64,000 nt of DNA from Saprospiraceae bacterium (GCA_022841345.1 JALHRR010000024.1:1-64000); one strand, 5' to 3'; shown: positions 1-9,045, numbered from the stretch's first letter. Made by a program: numbers and translations. The notes: generated by a model not told the origin, from the sequence alone.

Positions 1-43
1 TACAATGACAAAGATGACCGACTGGTGCCGATGATAATCGGCA

Positions 44-67
44 ATCGAGTGACCGATGTCACTCGAT
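44..67. repeat. Perfect 10-bp inverted repeat (hairpin)
   Basis: ATCGAGTGAC at 44-53 pairs with GTCACTCGAT at 58-67 around a 4-nt loop (CGAT). There is no T-run, so it is not an obvious terminator. It contains GTGAC/GTCAC words like those in the hairpin arrays further downstream, but a relationship is not established. It lies in the non-coding stretch before the RHS fragment. Confidence 0.5.
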
Positions 68-178
68 AAGAAGGGAACCGAGCAACCCTTTGCGAGGCTA
101 GGAGTTATACAAATAGAAGTTCTGTATCGTACTTAACGAAGTCACGGTTTTCCAGATGTCTATGACTATGGAGCGAGG

Positions 179-922
179 ATGTATATGGCTAGTATTGGGA
201 GATGGACTAGTGTCGATCCGTTGGCGGATGAATATTATGAAATTTCTTCTTTTGCTTATGGCTTAAACGATCCCATTAGCAAGTTGGATCCTAATGGGAT
301 GTGGGTAGAAGATAAAGATGGATTTCATACAGACAATCCAGATGAAATTGCCGCGTTATTTGATTATGTTGATTCTAATGTGGATGATCCACCAGTAAAA
401 AAAGGTGGTGTAGACTGGAATCAGGCCGGAAAAGACTTTGTAAACGGAATTCCGGGGGTAGGGCCTGCTTTGAGTAGTGGTGATAAGCTTGTAGAAAAAG
501 ATTATATAGGAGCCACGGCTGATTTTGCTCTAGCTTTAGCAGATTTAGCTACAGCAGGAATTGGAGCGAAAATAGTTTCTTTTGCAGCAAACCAAATATT
601 TAAATCGGCCGCCAAAGCGGTAGGGCGAGTTTTTACCCAAACTGCTAGGGAAGGAGACCTAATATTTTATTCAACAAAAATAGGAGATGATGTAATTGAG
701 TTTGGCGGAAATTTTTCAAAATCAAGTGGCACATTAACGATTAAGAATTTTGACATTGATGGTGCATTAACTAATAAGCTAGGAATTCGAGGTATTAAAG
801 ATATTGTCACAGAATTTGGTAGGCAACAAGGTGTTAAACAAGTTGTTATCCAAGGAGCAAAAAGGACCACAGGTGCTAGTCCAGGAAAAATTCCTTCTGA
901 ATTAATATTTAAAATAGACTGA
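179..922 (+). CDS. Orphan RHS-repeat core fragment with C-terminal polymorphic toxin tip
   Basis: The N-terminal 40 residues are the classic RHS-associated core end (IGRWTSVDPLADEYYE, then an AYGLNDPI segment and DPNGM), which marks the boundary before a variable toxin tip. In the same frame upstream, codons for YDYGAR precede the ATG back to a TAA at 134-136. The large N-terminal RHS shell is therefore missing, and this is a displaced C-terminal cassette. After DPNGM come a hydrophilic linker, a GIPGVGPALSSGD pretoxin-like stretch with a hydrophobic region (about residues 95-135), and a tip of about 100 residues ending RTTGASPGKIPSELIFKID. The tip's enzymatic class is not recognised. The immunity-like gene starts 2 nt after the stop. 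By itself the fragment lacks a delivery shell; such orphan tips can recombine into full RHS genes (family knowledge). Confidence 0.7.
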   Translation: MYMASIGRWTSVDPLADEYYEISSFAYGLNDPISKLDPNGMWVEDKDGFHTDNPDEIAALFDYVDSNVDDPPVKKGGVDWNQAGKDFVNGIPGVGPALSSGDKLVEKDYIGATADFALALADLATAGIGAKIVSFAANQIFKSAAKAVGRVFTQTAREGDLIFYSTKIGDDVIEFGGNFSKSSGTLTIKNFDIDGALTNKLGIRGIKDIVTEFGRQQGVKQVVIQGAKRTTGASPGKIPSELIFKID

Positions 923-923
923 A

Positions 924-1154
924 ATGGCAAAGATAATTTTTGAAGGTTGGGATGTGGGAATGCGAAAAATTCCATTCACAAAACTATTAAATAAAAAGGC
1001 AGGATTGACTTTGCAAGAAGCAAAGATTTTAAAAGATAGATTAGTTGACAATAACGAAGTTGTGGAAATAGAAATAGCTGATGAAAATTTGGCAAAAGAA
1101 GTTTTAGGAGATGCTCAAAAATTAAAAGTAAAAGGAAGAATAGATATCCTCTAA
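924..1154 (+). CDS. Probable immunity protein for the RHS tip, resembling the L7/L12 C-terminal fold
   Basis: 76 aa, beginning 2 nt after the toxin-tip stop, the usual position of a polymorphic-toxin immunity gene. The sequence has a KLLNKKAGLTLQEAKILKDRL helix-turn region. This resembles the GLGLKEAKDLVE segment of the ribosomal protein L7/L12 C-terminal domain and ClpS-like folds, in which a short alpha/beta unit mediates protein binding. A final VEIEIADENLAKEVLGDAQKLKVKG stretch follows (read here in parts). It has no signal peptide or membrane segment, so it should act in the cytoplasm. The immunity role is inferred from position and size; the fold similarity is by eye only. Confidence 0.5.
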   Translation: MAKIIFEGWDVGMRKIPFTKLLNKKAGLTLQEAKILKDRLVDNNEVVEIEIADENLAKEVLGDAQKLKVKGRIDIL

Positions 1155-2028
1155 GGTAAGTATTAAGATAAAGGACAAGCAAATAATGCCTATGGGCACT
1201 TAAATTAGATTTGGGTTGAAATACCCCGCAGCATCTTTAAAAATTATAAACGCAATCAATCTATGATGCAATTCAATTCTCGTGCAATGTTAAAACTGCG
1301 GAGTAAATTCACCATTCATAATGATAAATAATTCATTCCATTTAGTCAAGAGATGCATGCCCGCCCCTGCGAATCTTATAGGTAAAAATGAGTTAATCAG
1401 GCGCCTAAAACCGATTCGCTTATCCTAAGCCGTGCGAGGCCACACAACCCTAATACCGCCCGATAGATTCATCTTATGTGGATTCCCTGAATTTGGAATG
1501 AATGATGTTATTAAGTGATTGGTATTTGTGCCATTTGGAGACCGTAGGATCATACCATGATAAGGTTTCCGGATTGATGATAATGGTATCTAAGCTATTT
1601 GTGACAATCCATTTTTCTCCCAAAACACTTCAAGATTTAACTTTTTTTTCAGGCTTTCCATTACCTTCTTATGCTGATCCAGTCGTTTAGAAGTATAGAC
1701 ATACTTAAAATTGATATCTTTTTTTAATTACTTTTCGGTTGACAAAGATTGAGATTGTCAATTAGTCGATTAATGCAGCTGCCAGGCTTTGATTCCATTT
1801 TAGTCCTCAGCTTCGGTTTTCACATCCATCTGGAGGCTCTTCTTTTTGTAAGTAGCCAGTGGCCAATCAAGATTTGAAGTCATTTCATCAACCAGGCTTT
1901 TGCTTTTCTGCCTCAACTGGCTATTCCCCGACTGTTATCGATTAACCGATTACCCAAATCCCCGATAAAACACCTTTCTATTTGCACAATTGAACAGGAT
2001 TGATTTACTTTAGACAAAATTCAAGATT
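1155..2028. other. Gene-poor decayed stretch
   Basis: 874 bases with no convincing intact gene. It contains a weak inverted repeat (about 1216-1231 TTGAAATACCCCGCAG against 1296-1311 CTGCGGAGTAAATTCA, imperfect) and the minus-strand pseudogene relict described separately. The first part (1200-1480) looks like old mobile or RHS debris but cannot be assigned. Confidence 0.4.
1480..1975 (-). pseudogene. Decayed minus-strand reading frame, family unknown
   Basis: On the minus strand, protein-like segments follow one another but are broken by stops and at least one frameshift. From high to low coordinate they are: LRQKSKSLVDEMTSNLDWP then LATYKKKSLQMDVKTEAED and a stop; a second stretch INFKYVYTSKRLDQHKKVM, then a lysine-rich part ending NLEVFWE; and, after a frame change near 1610, WIVTNSLDTIIINPETLSWY continuing to IIHSKFREST and a stop. 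The periodic, charged composition suggests a once-coding gene rather than random DNA. The family is not recognised. The plus-strand open frame over the same region is not credible as a gene. Confidence 0.35.
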
Positions 2029-2172
2029 ATGGCCAAAAGAAAACAAACTTCTGCAATCGTTCGCAAGCCCCGTAATAAGAGAGCCGATCAAAAGAAATTT
2101 TTCACGATAGTTGGTGTAGCGACTTTAATCGTATTACTATTACTGTATCTCGTTTATTCATCCGCAGGATAA
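2029..2172 (+). CDS. 47-aa single-span membrane peptide
   Basis: The ATG at 2029 opens a short frame: a basic N-terminus (MAKRKQTSAIVRKPRNKRAD) followed by a hydrophobic span of about 20 residues (FFTIVGVATLIVLLLLYLVY) and the end SSAG. The positive-inside charge pattern is that of a small inner-membrane protein with its N-terminus in the cytoplasm. A TACTTTAG box at 2006-2013, close to the Bacteroidota TAnnTTTG -7 consensus, with TTTG at 1981-1984, gives a plausible promoter. Such small proteins are common in this phylum, often described as preprotein translocase-like or hypothetical. No function is assigned. Confidence 0.55.
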   Translation: MAKRKQTSAIVRKPRNKRADQKKFFTIVGVATLIVLLLLYLVYSSAG

Positions 2173-2260
2173 TTTATTAAACGGTTATCTGATAGATCAT
2201 TATGCATTTAAAATATTATTAATTTAAATTCATCCTTCTATCTGAGCATTCTTCTTCAAT

Positions 2261-2902
2261 ATGCATTCTGTACCACTTCCTGTGCTGCCGGCCAGTTACT
2301 TTCCGGATGCATTTTTCTTTTACCTGGGAATGCAGAGCAAGGTCATTCTGATCGAAGCAAATGAAAATTATCAGAAAAATTCTTTCCGGAATCGCTGTGA
2401 TATATTATCCGCCAATGGACCATTATCCTTAAGTGTGCCATTGCGAAAAGGAAAAAATACAGCCATGCCTATCCGCGAAGTAGCATTAGCTTTCGATATG
2501 CCCTGGCACAAAAAACACTGGCAGGCCATCCGTTCTGCCTATGGAAGTGCTCCTTTTTTCGAGCATTATGAAATGCAGATCAAAGCCATTTTGATGAATC
2601 CTCCTGCCTTACTATTCGAATTGAATTTGTCTTTAATTCAATTGATGATACAATTATCCGGATTAGATATTCAAGTATCGCTGAGCGATTCGTATGAAAA
2701 GCATTATGATCCGGAATTTTATCTTGATCTCCGCGACGCTAAATCCTATCTGGCTTACAAATCATCCATTTCTACACCCAAATATGAGCAGGTATTTGCT
2801 GACAAATTTGAATTTCAGGATGGAATATCTTTTTTGGATTTGTTGATGTGTCAGGGACATTATGCGAGGAGTGTGTTAGTTGGAATGGGAGCAGTAAAGT
2901 AA
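2261..2902 (+). CDS. WbqC family protein
   Basis: 213 aa with the hallmarks of the WbqC-like family: an early YFPDAFFFYLGMQSKVILIEA segment (read in parts), then YQKNSFRNRCDILSANGP, LSVPLRKGKN, and WHKKHWQAIRSAYGSAPFF, the conserved part of the family. No signal peptide. WbqC proteins occur in many Bacteroidota genomes and in some O-antigen clusters; the reaction is not settled. Here it stands alone, without sugar genes nearby. Start at the first ATG, which keeps the conserved N-terminus. Confidence 0.85.
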   Translation: MHSVPLPVLPASYFPDAFFFYLGMQSKVILIEANENYQKNSFRNRCDILSANGPLSLSVPLRKGKNTAMPIREVALAFDMPWHKKHWQAIRSAYGSAPFFEHYEMQIKAILMNPPALLFELNLSLIQLMIQLSGLDIQVSLSDSYEKHYDPEFYLDLRDAKSYLAYKSSISTPKYEQVFADKFEFQDGISFLDLLMCQGHYARSVLVGMGAVK

Positions 2903-3148
2903 TATACCAGACTGAATGCATGAAGAACTAATGTACAAAATGATAGTTTTAATATAAGTGCAGATAATGGCAATCAGATGCAACTTAAAATTTCAATTTT
3001 GCATTAAAGTTTTGTAGCAAGTTTGTCCGATTGCTATTTTTGTATTCTGATATATTTCAATTTCGTACTTGTGGGAATTAAAAAAAGAATTTAATTGTAG
3101 GCAAGCAACAAAAATTAAGATGTTAAAGACCCAAATTCTAATAGCCCT

Positions 3149-3370
3149 ATGAAAACCCAGGAGATATTTATAGCTCACCCTCAAACAACTGAACAGGTTA
3201 ATGCTTTGACTGCTTTTATGAAGGCACTGAAAATCAAATTTGAGATAACTAAAGATGAAAGCTACAATCCTGAATTTGTGGAAAAGCTTCTGGAAAGTCA
3301 AAAGCAAGCCAGAGCAGGTAAAGTAATTCGGATTAAAAAAGAGGATTTGAAGGAGACACTCGGTTTATGA
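3149..3370 (+). CDS. Antitoxin of a YoeB-type toxin-antitoxin pair
   Basis: 73 aa, ending one base before the toxin start. It begins MKTQEIFIAHPQTTEQVNAL, followed by a helical segment and a charged C-terminal half (VEKLLESQKQARAGKVIRIK) of the kind that wraps around RelE/YoeB toxins. This form is common in Bacteroidota as the partner of Txe/YoeB proteins. It is expected to neutralise the toxin and to repress the shared promoter (family knowledge). Confidence 0.75.
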   Translation: MKTQEIFIAHPQTTEQVNALTAFMKALKIKFEITKDESYNPEFVEKLLESQKQARAGKVIRIKKEDLKETLGL

Positions 3371-3371
3371 T

Positions 3372-3638
3372 ATGTTCTACCATTTAGATTTTACCAATAA
3401 AGCATTTTCAGATATTTCAGCACACAGGAAATCGGGGAATAAACATACTCTTAAAAAGTTGCTTTTACTTTTAGAAGAATTAGCCGAACATCCCTACACA
3501 GGAGCAGGAAAACCTGAGCCTTTGAAACATAATCTTTCAGGAATGTGGTCACGAAGAATAAATAGAGAGCATAGACTCATTTATGAAGTAAGAGGAAATA
3601 TAGTCTTTATCCTTTCGGCTAAAGGGCATTATTTGTAA
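3372..3638 (+). CDS. Txe/YoeB family toxin (ribosome-dependent mRNA interferase)
   Basis: 88 aa with the typical YoeB layout: an N-terminal FTNKAFSDISAHRKSGNKHT helix pair, LLEELAEHPYTGAGKPEPLK, and the conserved C-terminal half with LSGMWSRRINREHRLIYEV and a final hydrophobic strand ending in the HYL-type tail. The conserved Glu, Arg-rich and C-terminal His/Tyr residues expected for RNA cleavage are visible. It is translated directly after the antitoxin with one intervening base, so it is one operon. It cleaves mRNA on the ribosome in the family; here it appears intact. Confidence 0.88.
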   Translation: MFYHLDFTNKAFSDISAHRKSGNKHTLKKLLLLLEELAEHPYTGAGKPEPLKHNLSGMWSRRINREHRLIYEVRGNIVFILSAKGHYL

Positions 3639-3805
3639 TTAGCCATCAGTGTTTCAGAATTCTTCATACTTGTGTTAATATTTAAATTTCACTTATTGTT
3701 TTAAATGACAACATGAACTGAGGCATCTCATTTCTCTTGCCAAAAACACATTCCATTTCCTCCACTTCCTTACTTTTGAGGGAGTATAACAAATAGGCGA
3801 TAAAA

Positions 3806-5689
3806 ATGACTTTTAAGAGAATAGCGATTGGAGGATATCTGAGTACTATGTTTTTAATTTTATTCTGTGCTTGCGGCGGCAATAAATCAGATGAATGGAC
3901 AGGTGTATTGCTTCCTGTAGAAGAGGACTCCACTGATCCACACACGCATAGCCAGGCTGCAACTGCAGTGATCACACATATGAATCTGGATTTATCTGTG
4001 GATTTTAAATTGAAAAAGTTAGTAGGGTCAGTTACTTATCAGATCAAACACGATAAAGCTTCTGAGATCATTCTGGATACCCGCGGACTGAAAATTCAGC
4101 GTGTTACACTGGGTGAACAGGAAAGTGAGACCTCCTTCAATGCCAGCACGGAAGACTCTATAAAAGGTTCAGCCCTCAGTATTCCACTGGCCCCTCTAAC
4201 CAAAATTGTCAAAATCTATTACGAAACCACGGAAAACAGCAATGCGTTGCAATGGCTTTCTCCTCAGCAAACTGCTGATAAGGTCCATCCTTTTCTTTAC
4301 ACACAGGGGCAGCCGATCCTGACCCGCACCTGGATTCCTACACAGGATAGTCCGGGGATTCGCTTTACCTATGAAGCGACTATTCGAACCTTGCCCAATC
4401 TTTTAGCTGTGATGAGTGCTGAAAATCCGAGACAAAAAAGTGCAAATGGAGTGTATACTTTTAAACAAGCCAATCCTGTTCCTGCCTACCTGATCGCCCT
4501 CGCAGTAGGTGATTTGCAATTCGCTGAGACTGGACCGAGGACGGGTGTTTATGCCGAACAATCCGTATTGCAGGCTGCCACCTCAGAATTTAGCGATACT
4601 GATAAAATGCTGAATGTAGCTGAGAAAATGTATGGAACTTACAATTGGGGGCGTTATGACTTGCTGGTACTTCCTCCCAGTTTCCCATTTGGGGGAATGG
4701 AAAATCCTTGTCTCACATTTGCAACGCCGACTATTCTTGCGGGGGATAAATCTCTGACAACACTGGTTGCTCATGAGCTTGCTCATTCCTGGTCTGGAAA
4801 TCTTGTGACAAATGCTACCTGGAATGACCTTTGGCTGAATGAAGGTTTTACAGTATATTTTGAGCGCCGCATTATGGAAGAATTGTACGGACTTGATTTT
4901 ACAGAAATGCTCAATTTGCTGACCTACAATAATCTAAAATCCCTCATCACTAAGATGGGCAATGATAATCCGGATACCCGCTTGAAAATGGATTTAGCCG
5001 GTCGGAACCCGGATGATGGATTGACGAGGATACCATATGATAAAGGATTTTTCTTATTGAAATCTCTGGAGAAACTGGCTGGCCGAAAAACATTTGATGC
5101 CTTTCTGTCACAGTATTTCAAAGATCACGCATATCAATCTATCCAAACAGGACAATTCATCCTATATGCGCAGGAAAAATTATTGAAAGCTAATAAGTTG
5201 GAATTTGATTTGACTGAATGGATTTACACTACCGGACTTCCGGCAGATTGTCCGGTTCCGCAATCTGACCGTTTTGAAAAGGTTGAAAAGCAATCTAAAG
5301 CTTTTGTTGCCAAAAATGACCTGAAGAAAATTGATTCCAAAGCATGGTCGGCCCAAGAGTGGATACATTTTATCAAAATACTTCCAAGGGATCTGAGTGC
5401 TGCTCACATGGAGAATCTGGACAGATCTTTTAATCTCAGTAATTCCCGCAACGCTGAGATTCAGGCCGTCTGGTATGAACTGGCCATTTACAACGGGTAT
5501 AGTTCAAATATTCAGGAAAGCATCTCAGATTTCCTGATCAAAGTCGGGCGCAGGAAATATCTTAGCCCACTATACACTGCCCTGAAAGAGACAGATCAAT
5601 ATGAGCTGGCAAGAAGTATTTATTCCAAAGCCAGACCCAATTACCACAGTATTTCTCAGCAGACGCTGGATCAGATGCTGGATTTTTAG
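3806..5689 (+). CDS. M1 family metallopeptidase, predicted lipoprotein
   Basis: 627 aa. The N-terminus has a hydrophobic segment and lipobox-like LILFCAC, then GGNKSDE, so a lipid-anchored protein outside the cytoplasm is likely. The substrate-binding GGMEN motif is near residues 296-300. The zinc site HELAH is at 323-327, followed by Glu346 in NEGF (HEXXH-x18-E), all catalytic residues being present. A C-terminal helical domain of the leukotriene-A4-hydrolase type follows (about 480-627). It should remove N-terminal amino acids from peptides. It is followed by a hairpin array and stands alone. A second M1 enzyme with a T9SS tail is at 18775-20733. Confidence 0.9.
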   Translation: MTFKRIAIGGYLSTMFLILFCACGGNKSDEWTGVLLPVEEDSTDPHTHSQAATAVITHMNLDLSVDFKLKKLVGSVTYQIKHDKASEIILDTRGLKIQRVTLGEQESETSFNASTEDSIKGSALSIPLAPLTKIVKIYYETTENSNALQWLSPQQTADKVHPFLYTQGQPILTRTWIPTQDSPGIRFTYEATIRTLPNLLAVMSAENPRQKSANGVYTFKQANPVPAYLIALAVGDLQFAETGPRTGVYAEQSVLQAATSEFSDTDKMLNVAEKMYGTYNWGRYDLLVLPPSFPFGGMENPCLTFATPTILAGDKSLTTLVAHELAHSWSGNLVTNATWNDLWLNEGFTVYFERRIMEELYGLDFTEMLNLLTYNNLKSLITKMGNDNPDTRLKMDLAGRNPDDGLTRIPYDKGFFLLKSLEKLAGRKTFDAFLSQYFKDHAYQSIQTGQFILYAQEKLLKANKLEFDLTEWIYTTGLPADCPVPQSDRFEKVEKQSKAFVAKNDLKKIDSKAWSAQEWIHFIKILPRDLSAAHMENLDRSFNLSNSRNAEIQAVWYELAIYNGYSSNIQESISDFLIKVGRRKYLSPLYTALKETDQYELARSIYSKARPNYHSISQQTLDQMLDF

Positions 5690-5721
5690 AGTACAGCTTC
5701 GCAGGTGGATTTCTCGTGGAA

Positions 5722-6203
5722 GGTGATGTCCCGGCTGCGCTGCGCCTGACGTTTGGAATGTCAAACGGGCTTAGGTCGTAACACGGGTGACGCCCCGGCA
5801 CGGTTGTGGTGTTGTAAGTAGGCGTTGCCACGTACGAGTGACGCCCCGGCAAGGCTGCGCCTGGCCGGGGTGACGCCTTTTCACTGCTCCGCAGTAAAAA
5901 GGTGACGCCGACCTATATTTAGCACGGCTAAGCCGCGCTAAATATAGGTCGGTGACGTTTTGGAGTTCATTTTGCCTTCGGCAAAATTAATGGACGCAGG
6001 TGGAGAAGAGGCATTCATATTAGTTCCATGATTTTGCCTCAGGCAAAATGGGAGCTTCCACCCTGTAACTGAGACTAAAATGTCGCTTATGCAGGGACGT
6101 CACTCTTGGCATCGCAGATGACAAGAATGTCACCTTTTGCCGGAGGCAAAACACGTCACCTCTTCCCGGGCGAAGCCGGGAAGAGACGTCACCCGGCCTA
6201 CGA
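5722..6203. repeat. Hairpin-array element, copy A (GTGACGCC spacer version)
   Basis: Left half: an inverted-repeat boundary GGTCGTAACACGGGTGACG (about 5773-5791), then hairpins separated by GTGACGCC. These are 5844-5870 (CCCCGGC/GCCGGGG, loop TGC), 5877-5901 (CTTTTCACTGC/GCAGTAAAAAG, loop TCC) and 5910-5950 (14-bp GACCTATATTTAGC stem). Middle: two TTTTGCC/GGCAAAA hairpins at 5970-5986 and 6032-6048. Right half, opposite orientation with spacers (A/C)(T/G)GTCACC: 6104-6126, 6135-6151 and 6160-6185, then the inverted boundary CGTCACCCGGCCTACGACC (6187-6205). No protein is encoded; open frames here are chance products of the repeats. Confidence 0.75.
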
Positions 6204-6293
6204 CCAAACTTCCTGCGCAGTACTAAACAAAAACGCAGGTTCCCACGTTGAAGCATTCAATATAAGAACACAAAATCGTATCTTCGCCCACTA

Positions 6294-6671
6294 ATGAAGA
6301 ATCGTACTCATATTTCCGGATGGATAAGACCCGCACTCAGCTTCGCTGTGATGCTCGTCTTCCTGTGCGGATATGCCATTAAATTTGGCCATGAATACGG
6401 ACTCATACTTCCGCACAAAGCTGAGACACAGAAACATGTATGCAATCATCCGCATCATCAGCATGATCACCAGGATGCAGAAAAAGACGCTGCTGAAGAT
6501 TGCGGGATTTGTGCCTTCGACTTTATTACGCAAGTGCCTTCCACCTGCGATTTTTGTGTATTGTTTTTACCCGTTTTTGGCAAAACTACACCAAACTTTG
6601 AGTTAGATCTATACTCATCTGAACCTCACAAACTCCTGTCAGGCCGCGGCCCCCCGCATTTGATTTCCTAA
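6294..6671 (+). CDS. Small His/Cys-rich membrane-associated protein upstream of TonB receptor
   Basis: 125 aa with one hydrophobic segment near residues 10-32 (a signal anchor), then a histidine-rich stretch (HVCNHPHHQHDHQDAEKD) and a CGIC motif followed by another Cys pair (CDFC). The metal-ligand density suggests handling of zinc or copper in the periplasm. It ends 39 bases before a TonB receptor gene and is probably cotranscribed with it. Small Cys/His proteins of this type (DUF2946-like) often precede metal-type receptors in Bacteroidota. Start at ATG 6294; a TATCTTCG box at 6279-6286 lies just upstream, so the leader would be very short. Confidence 0.6.
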   Translation: MKNRTHISGWIRPALSFAVMLVFLCGYAIKFGHEYGLILPHKAETQKHVCNHPHHQHDHQDAEKDAAEDCGICAFDFITQVPSTCDFCVLFLPVFGKTTPNFELDLYSSEPHKLLSGRGPPHLIS

Positions 6672-6710
6672 GACGTCTTTCTCTTTCTTTTATTAACATC
6701 AGTCTTATGA

Positions 6711-9026
6711 ATGATGCGTTCAATAATATTTTGGACCCTGTTTGGGGTCTTATCCATTTACAATTTTGCTCAGGCTCAGAATTGTAATTTAAGCCTCAGT
6801 GGTGTAGTGCTGGATGCACACACCGGCGAACCTGTGCCCTTTGCAGATGTATATCTAAAAGGTACAAGCCGTGGAACTGCTACCGATGACCAGGGGAAAT
6901 TCCACCTGCAGAATGTCTGTCCCGGTACTTATAATCTGGTAGCAAGTCATATCGGTTGCGAGCATTTCATGCTGGATGTGTCGCTGGATAAGGATACTAT
7001 CATTGATATCATGCTGGAAGAACATGCTTATGAAATCGATCATGTGATGATCCATGCTGAAAAGCCTGTCTACACAGGTTCTGCAGCACAAGATCAGCTG
7101 AGTGGGTCTGAACTTCTCTCCAGACAGGGGCAATCTCTGGCGCAGGCACTGGACGGACTGCCCGGTGTTCAGATGTTACAAACCGGATCTGGAGTTGCAA
7201 AGCCCATTATTCAGGGAATGCACAGCAATCGCATTTTGATTCTCAATAATGGTATCAGGCAGGAAGGGCAGCAGTGGGGCGCAGATCATGCGCCGGAAAT
7301 TGATCCCTTTATTGCAAGGAATATAACAGTAGTCAAGGGAGCTCTCGGAGTGCGTTATGGCCCGGATGCAATCGGCGGCGTGATCATTGTAGAACCCGGT
7401 TCACTTTTTCAGCAGGATGCTTTGGGAGGAGAAGCAATTTTATCTGGTGCAAGTAATGGTCGGGCAATAGGACTTTCTGCTTCTTATACCGGCAAAATTT
7501 TGAAGGATGATACCTGGCGTTATCGATTACAGGGTTCTTTGAGAAGAGCCGGAAATGCCAAAACTCCGGATTATTACCTTGAAAACACAGGACTGGAGGA
7601 ATACAACTTCTCATTATCCACATCGATGCGGAAAGAGAATAGAGGTCTGGATATTTATTATAGCTTATTTAATGCCAAAGTGGGAATTATGGCAGCATCT
7701 CATATCCATAATATCACTGATTTAAAACTTGCAATTGAAAGAGGAAGACCAGAGGAAGAGGGTGAATTTTCGTATTCGATTAGCAGGCCTATGCAGCGAG
7801 TGCAGCATCATCTTTTGAAGGCATCCTACTGGTGGTTGTCCGCTGATGGCCATAAATGGTCATTTACCAGTGGCACTCAGTATGATGACCGGAATGAATT
7901 TGATGCACACCGCCCTTATAATGAACTCCTGGACAATGTACCCAATCTGATTTTGCGGATGGCAACCCAATCTCTGGACTTCGTTTTTGAAGAGAAAGCA
8001 AAACAAGGCTGGACTTTGAATGCAGGATTACAGGGCATGGCTCAGGAAGCATCTACTCCCAGAGGACGATTAATTCCTGCTTTCAGTAGCCGTAATGCAG
8101 GATTATTCCTCACTGAACGGTGGAAGAAAGCAGGGATTCCGGTGGATGTAGAATTGGGAATCCGCTACGATGTTAGGTTCGTTCAGTTGAATACTCCGCC
8201 TCGTGGATCTGACGTGTTCCCATCTCAGCAATTTGGTAATTTGTCCTGGAGTGCCGGACTTAATTATAGAATTGCTTCCAGTACATTTTTGCAGTTTCAT
8301 TTGTCAAATGCCTGGCGTGCACCTAACGTAAATGAAAGTTTTGCCCACGGGGTTCACCATGGAACTGCGTCTTATGAAATTGGGAATGCGGAACTGCAAA
8401 AGGAAGTCGCCTATAATACTGCGTTGATTTTGAAATCTGCCAAAGCGGATACCTGGCAGTTTCAATCAGAATGGTATTACTACAGAATCAATAACTATAT
8501 TTTTTCAATGCCGGACACAGTGCCTACTCTGACCATCAGAGGGGCTTTCCCTACGTTCAGATATGATCAGGCAGATGCTGATTTGTATGGATGGAACTTG
8601 AGTGCTCAGTTGCATTTGGGAAATGGATTTTGGTTGAAAAATAGTACTTCACTGCTTTTTGCTCAAAATCGGGAGCTCAATGAACCTTTGATCTGGATTC
8701 CCGCCAACAGGACTGAAATGGAGTTACTCTGGAAAAAGCATTCAGATGAATCAAGGCATAATATCCAGCCCGGCATCAGAGTGCAGTATGTCGCGAGACA
8801 AACCAGGGTACCTGAAGCAGGAGATTACTTGCCTCCACCGGATGCTTACTTACTATTGCATGCCCGTGTAAGTGGTGAAACCAGCTTGTTTGGAAGGAAA
8901 TGGATGTGGAGCCTTCAGGCGCGAAACATCCTCAATACCCGATACAGGGACTATCTCAACAGACTCAGATATTTTTCTGATGAGACAGGCCGGAATATTC
9001 AATTTCACATTAAAACATTCTTTTAA
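6711..9026 (+). CDS. TonB-dependent outer-membrane receptor, probably for a metal
   Basis: 771 aa. A signal peptide ends near AQAQ (residue 24). A carboxypeptidase-regulatory-like domain (about 27-110: LSGVVLDAHTGEPVPFADV) is followed by the plug (about 120-230: LSRQGQSLAQALDGLPGVQM, then RYGPDAIGGVIIVEP) and the 22-strand barrel to the terminal Phe-Phe. A His-rich external loop (ASHIHNITD) and neighbouring His/Cys-rich and Asp/His-rich small proteins resemble ZnuD-type zinc receptors, so a zinc or similar metal substrate is inferred. A second ATG follows the first directly; either may start translation. Confidence 0.85.
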   Translation: MMRSIIFWTLFGVLSIYNFAQAQNCNLSLSGVVLDAHTGEPVPFADVYLKGTSRGTATDDQGKFHLQNVCPGTYNLVASHIGCEHFMLDVSLDKDTIIDIMLEEHAYEIDHVMIHAEKPVYTGSAAQDQLSGSELLSRQGQSLAQALDGLPGVQMLQTGSGVAKPIIQGMHSNRILILNNGIRQEGQQWGADHAPEIDPFIARNITVVKGALGVRYGPDAIGGVIIVEPGSLFQQDALGGEAILSGASNGRAIGLSASYTGKILKDDTWRYRLQGSLRRAGNAKTPDYYLENTGLEEYNFSLSTSMRKENRGLDIYYSLFNAKVGIMAASHIHNITDLKLAIERGRPEEEGEFSYSISRPMQRVQHHLLKASYWWLSADGHKWSFTSGTQYDDRNEFDAHRPYNELLDNVPNLILRMATQSLDFVFEEKAKQGWTLNAGLQGMAQEASTPRGRLIPAFSSRNAGLFLTERWKKAGIPVDVELGIRYDVRFVQLNTPPRGSDVFPSQQFGNLSWSAGLNYRIASSTFLQFHLSNAWRAPNVNESFAHGVHHGTASYEIGNAELQKEVAYNTALILKSAKADTWQFQSEWYYYRINNYIFSMPDTVPTLTIRGAFPTFRYDQADADLYGWNLSAQLHLGNGFWLKNSTSLLFAQNRELNEPLIWIPANRTEMELLWKKHSDESRHNIQPGIRVQYVARQTRVPEAGDYLPPPDAYLLLHARVSGETSLFGRKWMWSLQARNILNTRYRDYLNRLRYFSDETGRNIQFHIKTFF

Positions 9027-9045
9027 ATATTTTAAATAATTAATT

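Noticed and set aside
1502-1690. Plus-strand 62-aa open frame
   Set aside because: It overlaps the minus-strand relict, has no promoter or ribosome-binding features, and no recognisable protein character.
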